From positions 9,983,001 to 10,047,000 of the forward strand of contig CM028889.1 of the NCBI GenBank assembly GCA_016801885.1: a DNA stretch of 64,000 nucleotides, in the 5' to 3' direction. Position 1 is the first letter of the stretch. Every line of letters starts with the position of its first letter. The position numbers and the translations under genes are program-made. The stretch comes from Toxotes chatareus (lineage: Eukaryota > Chordata > Actinopteri > Toxotidae). The notes under the pieces are model-generated. The model searched no databases. It was not told where the DNA came from and saw only the letters and a list, made by a program, of their open reading frames with translations. This document shows positions 45,376 to 59,500 of this stretch, piece after piece.

Positions 45376-46430
45376 AATGTCATAAAAAACGTCATAGTAT
45401 AGTAGTAAGCGTCAAAATCGGCCAAAAAGTCAAAAAATTTTTGACCTCAAAATGTCATAAAAAACGTCATAGTATAGTTAGGCGTGAAAAAAATCGCCAA
45501 AAAAGTCAAAAAATTTTGACCTCAAAATGTCATAAAAAACGTCATAGTATAGTAAGGCGTCAAAATCGAAAAAAAAAAATCAAAAAATTTTTGACCTCAA
45601 AATGTCATAAAAAACGTCATAGTATAGTAAGACGTCAAAATCCAAAAAAAGTCAATTTTTTTTTTGACCTCAAAATGTCATAAAAAAACGTCATAGTATA
45701 GTAAGGCGTCAAAATCGCCAAAAAAAGTCAAAAATTTTTGACCTCAAAATGTCAAAAAACGTCATAGTATAGTAAAGGCGTAAAAATCGAAAAAAAAAGT
45801 CAAAAAATTTTTTGACCTCAAAATGTCATAAAAAACGTCATCATAGTATAGTAAAGGCGTCAAAATCGCCAAAAAAGTCAAAATTTTTTGACCTCAAAAT
45901 GTCATAAAAAACGTCATAGTATAGTAAGGTGTGAAAATCGGCCAAAAAAGTCAAAAATTTTTGACCTCAAAATGTCATAAAAAACGTCATAGTATAGTAA
46001 GGCGTCAAAATCGGCCAAAAAAAGTCAATTTTTTTTTGACCTCAAAATGTCATAAAAACATCATAGTATAGTAAAGCGTTTTTTCGGCCAAAAAAGTCAA
46101 AAAATTTTTGACCTCAAAATGTCATAAAAAACGTCATAGTATAGTAGTAAGCGTTTTTCCGCCAAAAAGTCAAAAATTTTTTGACCTCAAAATGTCATGA
46201 AAAACGTCATAGTATAGTAAGGCGTTTTTTTTCGCCAAAAAGTCAGAATTTTTTTGACCTCAAAATGTCATAAAAAACGTCATAGTATAGTAAGGCGTCA
46301 AAATCGCCAAAAAAGTCAAAAAATTTTTGACCTCAAAATGTCATAAAAAACGTCATAGTATAGTATAGTAAGGCGTTTTTTTAAATCAAAAAGTCAAAAA
46401 TTTTTTGACCTCAAAATGTCATAAAAAACG

Positions 46431-46488
46431 TCATATCCGCGGTATGAGGTCAAAATATGCCAAAAAAAGTCATACTTTAGTAAGGCCT
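46431..46488 (+). repeat. Array unit of ancestral type A
   Basis: Same type-A words, with CATATCCGCGGTATG (one extra base in the palindrome). 1.11 kb after the previous type-A unit. Confidence 0.85.
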
Positions 46489-47860
46489 CAAAATGTCATA
46501 AAAAACGTCATAGTATAGTAAGGCGTCAAAATCGGCCAAAAAAAGTCAAAAAATTTTTTGACCTCAAAATGTCATAAAAAAACGTCATAGTATAGTTAGG
46601 CGTGAAAATCGGCCAAAAAAAGTCAAAAAATTTTTGACCTCAAAATGTCATAAAAAACGTCATAGTATAGTAAGGCGTCAAAATCGACCAAAAAAAAAAT
46701 CAAAAAATTTTTGACCTCAAAATGTCATAAAAAACGTCATAGTATAGTAAGACGTCAAAATCGGCCAAAAAAAGTCAATTTTTTTTTTTGACCTCAAAAT
46801 GTCATAAAAAACGTCATAGTATAGTAAGGCGTCAAAATCGGCCAAAAAAAGTCAAAAATTTTTTTGACCTCAAAATGTCATCAAAAAACGTCATAGTAGT
46901 AAGGCGTCAAAATCGGCCAAAAAAGTCAAAAATTTTTGACCTCAAAATGTCATAAAAAACGTCATAATATAGTAAGAAGCGTTTTTTCGCCAAAAAGTCA
47001 AAAATTTTTTGACCTCAAAATGTCATAAAAAACGTCATAGTATAGTAAGGCGTCAAAATCGGCCATAAAAAGTCAAAAAAAATTTGACCTCAAAATGTCA
47101 TAAAAAACGTCATATTATAGTAAGGCGTTTTTTTCGGCCAAAAAAAGTCAAAAAATTTTTTGACCTCAAAATGTCATAAAAAACGTCATAGTATAGTAAG
47201 GCGTCAAAATCGACCAAAAAAAGTCAAAAAAATTTTTGACCTCAAAATGTCATAAAAAACGTCATAGTATAGTAAGACGTCAAAATCGCCAAAAAAGTCA
47301 ATTTTTTTTTTTGACCTCAAAATGTCATAAAAAACATCATAGTATATAGTAAAGCGTCAAAATCGGCCAAAAAAAGTCAAAAATTTTTGACCTCAAAATG
47401 TCATCAAAAACGCGTCATAGTATAGTAAGGCGTTTTTTCACAAAAAAGTCAAAAAATTTTGACCTCAAAATGTCATAAAAAACGTCATAGTATAGTAAGG
47501 CGTTTTTTCCGCCAAAAAGTCAAAAATTTTTGACCTCAAAATGTCATAAAAACGCGTCATAGTATAGTAAAGGCGTTTTTTCAGTCAAAAAGTCAAAAAT
47601 TTTTTGACCTCAAAATGTCATAAAAAACGTCATAGTATATTAAGGCGTCTAAATCGCCAAAAAAAAGTCAAAAAATTTTTGACCTCAAAATGTCATAAAA
47701 ACGTCATAGTATAGTAGTAGAAGCGTCAAAATCGCCAAAAAAAAAGTCAATTTTTTTTTTTGACCTCAAAATGTCATAAAAAACGTCATAGTATAGTAAG
47801 GCGTTTTTTTTGGCCAAATAAAGTCAAATTTTTTTTTGACCTCAAAATGTCATAAAAAAC

Positions 47861-47920
47861 GTCATACCGCGGTATGAGGTCAAAATATGCCAAAAAAAGT
47901 CATACTCTAGTAAGGCCTCA
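47861..47920 (+). repeat. Array unit of ancestral type A
   Basis: CATACCGCGGTATG intact, followed by CATACTCTAGTAAGGCC. 1.43 kb after the previous one. Confidence 0.85.
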
Positions 47921-49966
47921 AAATGCCATAAAAAACGTCATAGTATAATTAGGCGTCAAAGTCGGCCAAAAAAAGTCAAAAAATTTTTGACCTCAAAATG
48001 TCATAAAAAACGTCATAGTATAGTAAGGCGTGAAAATCGGCCAAAAAAAGTCAAAATTTTTTTTGACCTCAAAATGTCATAAAAAACGTCATAGTATAGT
48101 AAGGCGTCAAAATCGGCAAAAAAAAGTCAAATTTTTTTTTGACCTCAAAATGTCATAAAAAACGTCATAGTATAGTAAGGCGTCAAAATCGGCCAAAAAA
48201 AGTCAAAAATTTTTTTGACCCCAAAATGTCATAAAAAACGTCATAGTATAGTAAGGCGTTTTTTTTGGCCAAATAAAGTCAAAAAATTTTTTGACCTCAA
48301 AATGTCATAAAAAAAACGTCATAGCATAGTAAGGCGTTCTTTTCGGCCAAATAAAGTCAAAATTTTTTTTGACCTCAAAATGTCATAAAAAACGCATATA
48401 TATAGTAGTAAGGCGTTTTTTTTTCGGAAAAACAAAGTCAAAATTTTTTGACCTCAAAATGTCATAAAAAACGTCATAGTATAGTAAGGCGTTTTTTAAA
48501 TTAAAAAGTCAAAAATTTTTTGACCTCAAAATGTCATAAAAAACGTCATAGTATAGTAAGGCGTCAAAATCGACCAAAAAAAGTCAAAAAAATTTTTGAC
48601 CTCAAAATGTCAAAAAACGTCATAGTATAGTAAGGCGTCAAAATCGGCCAAAAAAAGTCAAAAAATTTTTGACCTCAAAATGTCATAAAAAACGTCATAG
48701 TATAGTAAAAAGCGTTTTTTTTTCGCCAAAAAGTCAAAATTTTTTTGACCTCAAAATGTCATAAAAAACGTCATAGTATAGTAAGGCGTCAAAATCGACC
48801 AAAAAAAGTCAAAAAATTTTTTGACCTCAAAATGTCAAAAAACGTCATAGTATAGTAAGGCGTCAAAATCGGCCAAAAAAAGTCAAAAAATTTTTGACCT
48901 CAAAATGTCATAAAAAACGTCATAGTATAGTAAGGCGTTTTTTTCAGCCAAACAAAGTCAAAATTTTTTTGGACCTCAAAATGTCATAAAAAACGTCATA
49001 GTATAGTAAGGCGTCAAAATCGGCCAAAAAAAGTCAAAAAATTTTTTGACCTCAAAATGTCAAAAAACGTCATAGTATAGTAAGGCGTCAAAATCGGCCA
49101 AAAAAAGTCAAAAAATTTTTGACCTCAAAATGTCATAAAAAAACGTCATAATATAGTAAGGTTTTTTTTCGCCAAAAAGTCAAAAATTTTTGACCTCAAA
49201 ATGTCATAAAAAACGTCATAGTATAGTAAGGCGTCAAAATCGACCACAAAAAGTCAAAAAAATTTTTGACCTCAAAATGTCATAAAAAACGTCATAGTAT
49301 AGTAAGGCGTTTTTTTTGGCCAAATAAAGTCAAATTTTTTTTGACCTCAAAATGTCATAAAAAAACGTCATAGTATAGTAAGGCGTCAAAATCGGCCATA
49401 AAAAGTCAAAAAAATTTTGACCTCAAAATGTCATAAAAAACGTCATAATATAGTAAGGCGTTTTTTCGCCAAAAAGTCAAATTTTTTTTGACCTCAAAAT
49501 GTCATAAAAACGTCATAGTATAGTAAGGCGTCAAAATCGACCAAAAAAAGTCAAAAAAAATTTTTGACCTCAAAATGTCATAAAAAACGTCATAGTATAG
49601 TAAGACGTCAAAATCGCCAAAAAAGTCAAATTTTTTTTTGACCTCAAAATGTCATAAAAAACGTCATAGTATAGTAAGGCGTCAAAATCGACCAAAAAAA
49701 GTCAAAATTTTTTTGACCTCAAAATGTCATAAAAAACGTCATAGTATAGTAAGGCGTCAAAATCGGCCAAAAAGTCAATTTTTTTTTGACCTCAAAATGT
49801 CATAAAAAACATCATAGTATAGTAAGGCGTCAAAATCGGCAAAAAAAAAAGTCAAAACTTTTTTGACCTCAAAATGTCATAAAAAACGTCATAGTATAGT
49901 ATAAGCGTCAAAATCGGCCAAAAAAAAAAAGTCAAAAATTTTTTGACCTCAAAATGTCATAAAAAC

Positions 49967-50028
49967 GTCATACATAGCGGTATGAGGTCAAAATATGCCA
50001 AAAAAAGTCATACTTTAGTAAGGCCTCA
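49967..50028 (+). repeat. Array unit of ancestral type A
   Basis: The CCGCGG centre is degraded to CATAGCGGTATG. Type-A words otherwise intact. 2.1 kb after the previous one. Confidence 0.8.
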
Positions 50029-50503
50029 AAATGTCATAAAAAACGCTCATAGTATAGTAAGGCGTGAAAATCGCCAAAAAAAGTCAAAAATTTTTTGACC
50101 TCAAAATGTCATAAAAAACGTCATAGTATAGTAAGGCGTCAAAATCGGCCAAAAAAGTCAATTTTTTTTTTGACCTCAAAATGTCATAAAAACGCATAGT
50201 ATATAGTATAGTAAGGCGTCAAAATCGACCAAAAAAGTCAAAAAAATTTTGACCTCAAAATGTCATAAAAAACGTCATAGTATAGTAAGGCGTCAAAATC
50301 GGCCAAAAAAAAAAAAATTTTTTTTTGACCTCAAAATGTCATCAAAAAACATCATAGTATAGTAAAGCGTCAAAATCGGCCAAAAAAAAAGTCAAAACTT
50401 TTTTGACCTCAAAATGTCATAAAAAACGTCATAGTATATTAAAAGCGTCAAAATCGCCAAAAAAAGTCAAAAAAATTTTTGACCTCAAAATGTCATAAAA
50501 ACG

Positions 50504-50556
50504 TCATAGTATAGTATGAGGTCAAAATATGCCAAAAAAAGTCAAACTTTAGTTGA
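50504..50556 (+). repeat. Hybrid type A / type B array unit
   Basis: It starts with the type-B ATAGTATAGTATGAGG, continues with type-A GTCAAAATATGCC and ends GTCAAACTTTAGTTGACC, which mixes both types. It is the last unit with type-A features that I can find toward the right. Confidence 0.75.
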
Positions 50557-53500
50557 CCTCAAAATGTCATAAAAAACGTCATATAGTATAGTAAGGCGTG
50601 AAAATCGGCCAAAAAAGTCAAAAATTTTTTTTGACCTCAAAATGTCATAAAAAAAACGCCATAGTATAGTAAAGGCGTCAAAATCGGCAAAAAAAAAGTC
50701 AAATTTTTTTTTGACCTCAAAAATGTCATATAGTAAAAAACGTCAAAATAGTCAAAAATAGTACCTCAAAATGTCATAAAAAAATCATAGTATAGTAAAA
50801 AGTCAAAAATTTTTTGACCTCAAAATGTCATAAAAAACGTCATAGTATAGTAGTAGGCGTTTTTTTTTCGGCCAAAAAAGTCAAAAATTTTTTGACCTCA
50901 AAAATCATCAAAAAACGTCATAGTAAAAAGGCGCCAAAATCGGCCAAAAAAGTCAAAAATTTTTGACCTCAAAATGTCATAAAAAACGCCATAGTATAGT
51001 AAAGGCCAAAAAAAGTCAAAAAATTTTTTGACCTCAAAATGTCATAAAAAACGCCATAGTATAGTATAGGTAAAGCGTTTTTTCGCCAAAAAGTCAAAAT
51101 TTTTTTTGACCTCAAAATGTCATAAAAAAACGTCATAGTATAGTAAAAAAATGTTTTTTATTCGTCAAAATCGACCAAAAAGTCAAAAATTTTTTGACCT
51201 CAAAATGTCATAAAAAACGTCATAGTAGTATAGTAAGGCGTTTTTCAAAATCCAAAAAAGTCAAAAATTTTTTTGACCTCAAAATGTCATAAAAAACGTC
51301 ATAGTATAGTAAGGCGTCAAAATCGCCAAAAAAGTCAAAAAATTTTTTGACCTCAAAATGTCAAAAAACGTCATAGTATAGTATAGTAAAAGGCGTCAAA
51401 ATCGCCAAAAAAAAGTCAAAAAATTTTTGACCTCAAAATGTCATAAAAAACGTCATAGTATAGTAAGGCGTCAAAATCAAAATCGGCAAAAAAGTCAAAA
51501 AATTTTTTTGACCTCAAAATGTCATAAAAAACGTCATAGTATAGTAAGGCGTCAAAATCGGCCAAAAAAAAGTCAAAATTTTTTTTGACCTCAAAATGTC
51601 ATAAAAACGTCATCATAGTATAGTAAGGCGTCAAAATCGGCCAAAAAAGTCAAAAATTTTTTTGACCTCAAAATGTCATAAAAAACGTCATAGTATAGTA
51701 GTAAGCGTCAAAATCGGCCAAAAAGTCAAAATTTTTTTTTGACCTCAAAATGTCATAAAAAACGTCATAGTATAGTATAGTAAGGCGTCAAAATCGGCCA
51801 AAAAAAAGTCAAAATTTTTTTTGACCTCAAAATGTCATAAAAAACATCATAGTATAGTAAAGCGCCAAAATCGGCCAAAAAAAAGTCAAAAAATTTTTTG
51901 ACCTCAAAATGTCATAAAAAACGTCATAGTATAGTAAGGCGTCAAAATCGGCCAAAAAAAAGTCAAAATTTTTTTTGACCTCAAAATGTCATAAAAAAAA
52001 CGCATCATAGTCAAAAGTCAAAAATTTTTGACCTCAAATGTCAAAATCGCCATAGTAAAAAGTCAAAAAAAGTCAAAAATTTTTGACCTCAAAATGTCAT
52101 AAAAAACGTCATAGTATATAGTAAGGCGTCAAAATCGGCCAAAAAAAGTCAAAATTTTTTGACCTCAAAAAAATGTCATCATAAAAAACGCCATATAGTA
52201 GTAAGGCGTCAAAATCGGCCAAAAAAGTCAAAAAAAATTTTTTTTGACCTCAAAATGTCATAAAAAACGTCATAGTATAGTAAGGCGTCAAAATCGGCCA
52301 AAAAAAGTCAAAAATTTTTTTGACCTCAAAATGTCATAAAAACGTCATAGTATATAGTAAGGCGCCAAAATCGGCAAAAAAAGTCAAATTTTTTTTTGAC
52401 CTCAAAATGTCATAAAAACGCGTCATAGTATAGTAGTAGGCGCCAAAATCGCCAAAAAAGTCAAAAAAATTTTTGACCTCAAAATGTCATAAAAACGTCA
52501 TAGTATAGTAGGCGTCAAAATCGCCAAAAAGTCAAAAATTTTTTTTTGACCTCAAAATGTCATAAAAAACGTCATAGTATAGTAAGGCGCAAAAAAATCG
52601 ACCTCAAAAAAAAAAAGTAGTAAAATTTTTGACCTCAAAATGTCATAAAAAAACGCCATAGTATAGTAGTAAGTAAAAATGCGTCAAAAATCGCCAAAAA
52701 AAGTCAAAAATTTTTTTGACCTCAAAATGTCATAAAAAACGTCATAGTATAGTAAGCGTCAAAATCGGCAAAAAAAGTCAAAATTTTTTTTGACCTCAAA
52801 ATGTCATAAAAAAATAGTATAGTATAGTATAGTAAAAAGTCAAAATTTTTTTGACCTCAAAAAGTCATAAAAATTTTTTGACCTCAAAAAATGTCATGAC
52901 CTCAAAAAAAAAATAGTATAGTATAGTAAGGCGTCAAATCGCCAAAAAAGTCAAAAAATTTTTTGACCTCAAAATGTCAAAAAAACGTCATAGTATAGTA
53001 AAGCGCTTTTTTCGGCCAAAAAAGTCAAAATTTTTTTTGACCTCAAAATGTCAAAAAAAAAACGCTCATAGTATAGTAAGGCGTCAAAATCGCCAAAAAA
53101 AAGTCAAAAAATTTTTTGACCTCAAAATGTCATAAAAACGTCATAGTATAGTAGGCGTCAAAATCGGCCAAAAAGTCAAAAATTTTTTTGACCTCAAATG
53201 TCATAAAAACGCATAGTATAGTATAGTATAGTAGCGCCAAAATCGGCCAAAAAGTCAAAATTTTTTTTGACCTCAAAATGTCATAAAAAACGTCATAGTA
53301 TATAATAAATGTCATTTTTCGCCATAGTATAGTAAAAAAAAAGTCAAAAAGTTTTTTTTTTTTGACCTCAAATGTCATAAAAACGTCATAGTATAGTATA
53401 AGGCGTCAAAATCCAAAAAAAGTCAAAAATTTTTTGACCTCAAAATGTCATAAAAACGTCATAGTATAGTAAAGCGCCAAAATCGCCAAAAAAGTCAAAA

Positions 53501-56500
53501 TTTTTTTTGACCTCAAAATGTCAAAAAAAAACGTCATAGTATAGTAAGCGCCAAAATCGCCAAAAAGTCATAAAAAAAATTTTTTGACCTCAAAATGTCA
53601 TAAAAAACGTCATAGTATAGTATATGTTTTTTTTCGGCCAAAAAAGTCAAAAATTTTTTTTGACCTCAAAATGTCATAAAAAACGCCATAGTATAGTAGT
53701 AGGCGTCAAAATCGCCAAAAAAGTCAAAAATTTTTTGACCTCAAAATGTCATAAAAAACGTCATAGTATATAGTAAGGCCAAAATCGCCAAAAAAGTCAA
53801 AAATTTTTTTGACCTCAAAATGTCATAAAAAACGCCATAGTATAGTATAGGAAGGTTTTTTTTCGCCAAAAAGTCAAAAATTTTTTTTGACCTCAAAATG
53901 TCATAAAAAACGTCATAGTATAGTAAGGCGCAAAATCGCCAAAAAAGTCAAAAAATTTTTTGACCTCAAAATGTCATAAAAACGTCATAGTATATAGTAT
54001 AGTAAGGCCTCAAATGTCATCGCAAAAAAGTCAAATCGGCCAAAAAAAATTTTTTTGACCTCAAAATGTCATAAAAACGCCATAGTATAGTATAGGCAAA
54101 AGGCGGCAAAAAAGTCAAAATTTTTTTGACCTCAAAATGTCATAAAAAACGTCATAGTATAGTCATAAAAAATCGCCAAAAAGTCAAAAATTTTTTGACC
54201 TCAAATGTCATAAAAACGCATATAGTATAGTAAGCGCGCCAAAATCGCCAAAAGTCAAAATTTTTTTTGACCTCAAAATGTCATAAAAAACGCCATAGTA
54301 TAGTAAGGCGCCAAAATCGCCAAAAAGTCAAAAATTTTTTTTGACCTCAAAATGTCATAAAAAACGTCATAGTATAGTAAGGCGTCAAAATCGCAAAAAA
54401 AGTCAAAAAAATTTTTTTGACCTCAAAATGTCATAAAAAAACGTCATATAGTATAGTATATGCTTTTTTTTCGCCAAAAAGTCAAAAATTTTTTTGACCT
54501 CAAAATGTCATAAAAAACGCCATAGTATAGTAAGCGCCAAAATCGCCAAAAAAGTCAAAAATTTTTTTGACCTCAAAATGTCATAAAAAACGCCATATAT
54601 AGTATAGGCCAAAATCAAAAAAGCAAAAAGTCAAAAAAAAAAAAAAAAGTCATAAAAAATTTTTTGACCTCAAAATGTCAAAAAAAATTTTCATAGTATA
54701 GTCAAAAAAACGCATCATAAATAGCCAAAAAGTCAAAAAAAAAATTTTTTGACCTCAAAATGTCATAAAAAACGCTATAGTATAGTAAGGCAAAATCGGC
54801 CAAAAAGTCAAAAAATTTTTTTGACCTCAAAATGTCATAAAAACGTCATAGTATAGTAAGGCCAAAATCGCCAAAAAAGTCAAAAAATTTTTGACCTCAA
54901 ATGTCATAAAAACGTCATAGTATAGTAAGGCGTCAAAATCGGCAAAAAGTCAAAAATTTTTTTGACCTCAAATGTCATAAAAAACGCCATAGTATAGTAA
55001 GGCGGCCAAATCGCCAAAAAAGTCAAAAATTTTTTGACCTCAAAATGTCATAAAAAACGCCATAGTATAGTAAGGCGTCAAAATCGCCAAAAAGTCAAAA
55101 AATTTTTTTTGACCTCAAATGTCATAAAAACGTCATAGTATAGTAAGTCAAAATCGCCAAAAAAGTCAAATTTTTTTGACCTCAAAATGTCATAAAAAAC
55201 GCATATCATAGTATAGTATAGTATGTTTTTTTTCGCAAAAAAGTCAAAAATTTTTGACCTCAAAATGTCATAAAAAACGCATAGTATAGTATTTTTTCGC
55301 AAAAAAGTCAAAATTTTTTGACCAAATTTTGTCATAAAAATGACCAACATAGTATACGCTAAATGTCATAAAAAATCGCAAAAATCGTCAAAAGTCGTTT
55401 TTTTGACCTCAAAATGTCATAAAAACGTCATAGTATAGTATAGTAGGCGCCAAAATCGGCAAAAAAGTCAAAAAAATTTTTTTGACCTCAAAATGTCATA
55501 AAAAACGCCATAGTATAGTAAGGCGTTCAAAATCGCCAAAAAAGTCAAAAAATTTTTTGACCTCAAAATGTCATAAAAAAAAACGCCATAGTATAGTAAG
55601 GCGCCAAAATCGCCAAAAAAAAAGTCAAAAAATTTTTTTTTGACCTCAAAATGTCATCAAAAAACGCCATAGTATAGTAACGGCATAGCCAAGGCGCCAA
55701 AATCGCCAAAAAAGTCAAAAATTTTTTGACCTCAAAATGTCATAAAAAACGCCATAGTATAGTATATGCCAAAATCGCCAAAAAAGTCAAAATTTTTTTT
55801 GACCTCAAAATGTCATAAAAAACGTCATAGTATAGTAAGGCTGTCAAAATCGCCAAAAAAAGTCAAAATTTTTTTGACCTCAAAATGTCATAAAAACGCC
55901 ATAGTATAGTATAGCAAATCGCCAAAAAGTCAAAATTTTTTTTGACCTCAAAAATGTCAAAAAAATTATAGTATAGTAAAAAAAAAGTCAAAAAAGTCAA
56001 AATTTTTTGACCTCAAAATGTCATAAAAAACGCCATAGTATAGTATAGTAAGCGCCAAAAAAATCGCAAAAAGTCAAAAATTTTTTTTGACCTCAAAATG
56101 TCATAAAAAACGTCATAGTATAGTATAGGCCAAATATAGCAAATAAAAAAGTCAAAATTTTTTTTTTGACCTCAAATGTCATAAAAACGCCATAGTATAG
56201 TATAGTAAGGTCAAAATCGGCAAAAAAGTCAAAAATTTTTTTGACCTCAAAATGTCATAAAAACGCCATAGTATAGTATAGCGTTTTTTCGGCCAAAAAA
56301 GTCAAAAAAATTTTTGACCTCAAAATGTCATAAAAAACGCATATAGTATAGTAGTATGCCAAAATCGCCAAAAAAGTCAAAAATTTTTTTTGACCTCAAA
56401 ATGTCATAAAAAAAACATCATAGTATAGTAAGGCCAAAATCGCCAAAAAAGTCAAAAAATTTTTGACCTCAAAATGTCATAAAAACGCCATAGTATAGTA

Positions 56501-59500
56501 AGGGCAAAATCGGCAAAAAGTCAAAAAAATTTTTTGACCTCAAAATGTCATAAATCAAAAAAAAACGCCATAGTATAGTAAGGCGCCAAAAATCGCCAAA
56601 AAGTCAAAAAATTTTTTGACCTCAAAATGTCATAAAAAACGCCATAGTATAGTAAGCGTCAAAATCATAAAAAAAAAGTCAAAAATTTTTTTTTGACCTC
56701 AAAATGTCATAAAAAACGCCATAGTATAGTATAAGGCCAAAATCGGCCAAAAAGTCAAAAATTTTTTTGACCTCAAAATGTCATAAAAACGTCATAGTAT
56801 AGTATAGGCCAAAATCGCCAAAAAGTCAAAAATTTTTTTTGACCTCAAATGTCATAAAAACGCCATAGTATAGTAAGGCCAAAATCGGCCAAAAAGTCAA
56901 AAATTTTTTTTGACCTCAAAATGTCAAAAAAACGCATATAGTATAGTAAGGCCAAATCGGCCAAAAAGTCAAAAAATTTTTGACCTCAAAATGTCATAAA
57001 ACGCCATAGTATAGTAAGGCGCCAAATCGCGGCAAAAAAGTCAAAAAATTTTTGACCTCAAAATGTCATAAAAAAATCGCCAAAAAAAAGTCAAAAAATT
57101 TTTTGACCTCAAAATGTCATAAAAACGCCATAGTATAGTAGTATGCCAAAATCGCCAAAAAGTCAAAAATTTTTTTTTTGACCTCAAAATGTCATAAAAA
57201 ACGCCATAGTATAGTAAGGCGCCAAAATCGCCAAAAAGTCAAATTTTTTTTTGACCTCAAAATGTCATAAAAAACGTCATAGTATAGTAGCGCCAAAATC
57301 GCCAAAAAAAGTCAAATTTTTTTTTGACCTCAAATGTCATAAAAACGCCATAGTATAGTATAGGCCAAAATCGGCAAAAAAGTCAAAAATTTTTTTTGAC
57401 CTCAAATGTCATCATAAAAACGTCATAGTATAGTAGGCGTCAAAATCGCCAAAAAAGTCAAATTTTTTTTGACCTCAAAATGTCATAAAAAACGCCATAG
57501 TATAGTAAGGCGCCAAAATCGCAAAAAAAGTCAAAATTTTTTTTTGACCTCAAAATGTCATAAAAAACGCCATAGTATAGTAAGCGCCAAATCGCCAAAA
57601 AAAAAAGTCAAAAATTTTTTGACCTCAAAATGTCATAAAAACGTCATAGTATAGTAGTATGCCAAAATCGCCAAAAAAGTCAAAAAAATTTTTTTGACCT
57701 CAAAATGTCATAAAAAACGCATAGTATAGTAAAATTTCAAAATCCTCAAAATGTCATAAAAACGTATATAAAAAAAAAATTTTTTTGACCTCAAAATGTT
57801 TTTAAAAATGTCATAAAAACGTATAGTATAGTAGGCCAAAATCGCCAAAAAAGTCAAAATTTTTTTTTTTGACCTCAAAATGTCATAAAAAACGCCATAG
57901 TATAGTATATTTCAAAATCGCCAAAAAGTCAAATTTTTTTTTGACCTCAAAATGTCATAAAAACGCTCATAGTATAGTAGGCGTCAAAATCGCCAAAAAA
58001 AAGTCAAAAATTTTTTGACCTCAAAATGTCATAAAAAACGCCATAGTATAGTAGTAGGCCAAAATCGCCAAAAAAAAAAGTCAAAATTTTTTTGACCTCA
58101 AAATGTCATAAAAAACGTCATAGTATAGTATATGGCGTCAAAATCGCCAAAAAAGTCAAAAATTTTTTTGACCTCAAATGTCATAAAAACGTCATATATA
58201 TAGTATAGCGTCAAAATCGCCAAAAAAAGTCAAAATTTTTTTTGACCTCAAAATGTCATAAAAAACGCCATATAGTATAGTAAGGCGTCAAAATCGCCAA
58301 AAAAAAGTCAAAAATTTTTTGACCTCAAAATGTCATAAAAAACGTCATAGTATAGTAAGGCCAAAATCGCAAAAAGTCAAAAAACCTCGCCAAAGTATAA
58401 AGTCAAAAAAATTTTTTTTTTTGACCTCAAATGTCATAAAAAACGTCATAGTATAGTATATGCTGTCAAAATCGCCAAAAAAGTCAAAAATTTTTTTTGA
58501 CCTCAAAATGTCATAAAAAACGCTCATAGTATAGTAAGGTCAAAATCGCCAAAAAAAGTCAAAAATTTTTTTTTGACCTCAAAATGTCATAAAAACGCCA
58601 TAGTATAGTATAGGCCAAAATCGGCAAAAAAGTCAAAAAATTTTTTTGACCTCAAAATGTCATAAAAAACGCCATAGTATAGTATATGTTTTTTTCGGCC
58701 AAAAAAGTCAAAAATTTTTGACCTCAAAATGTCATAAAAAACGTCATAGTATAGTATAGTCAAAAGGCAAAAGTTTTTTTTGACCAAAAAAAGTCAAAAT
58801 TTTTTTGACCTCAAAATGTCAAAAAACATAAAAATAGTATAGTATAGTAGGCCAAAATCGCCAAAAAAGTCAAAATTTTTTTTTGACCTCAAAATGTCAT
58901 AAAAAAAACGCTATAGTATAGTAAGGCGCAAAATCGGCAAAAAAGTCAAAAATTTTTTGACCTCAAAATGTCATAAAAAACGCCATAGTATAGTAAGGCC
59001 AAAATCGCCAAAAGTCAAAATTTTTTTTGACCTCAAATGTCATAAAAAACGTCATAGTATAGTAAGGCGCCAAAATCGCCAAAAAAGTCAAAAAATTTTT
59101 TTTGACCTCAAAATGTCATAAAAAACGCCATAGTATAGTAGTTTTTTTCGCCAAAAAGTCAAAATTTTTTGACCTCAAAATGTCATAAAAAAAACGTCAT
59201 AGTATAGTAAGGCATGCCAAAATCGGCAAAAAAGTCAAAATTTTTTTTGACCTCAAATGTCATAAAAAAACATATAGTATAGTAGGCGCCAAAATCGCCA
59301 AAAAAGTCAAAAATTTTTTTTGACCTCAAAATGTCATAAAAAACGCCATAGTATAGTAAGGCGCCAAAATCGCCAAAAAGTCAAAAATTTTTTGACCTCA
59401 AAATGTCATAAAAAACGTCATAGTATAGTAGTATGCCAAAATCGCCAAAAAAGTCAAAATTTTTTTTGACCTCAAAATGTCATAAAAAACGCTCATAGTA

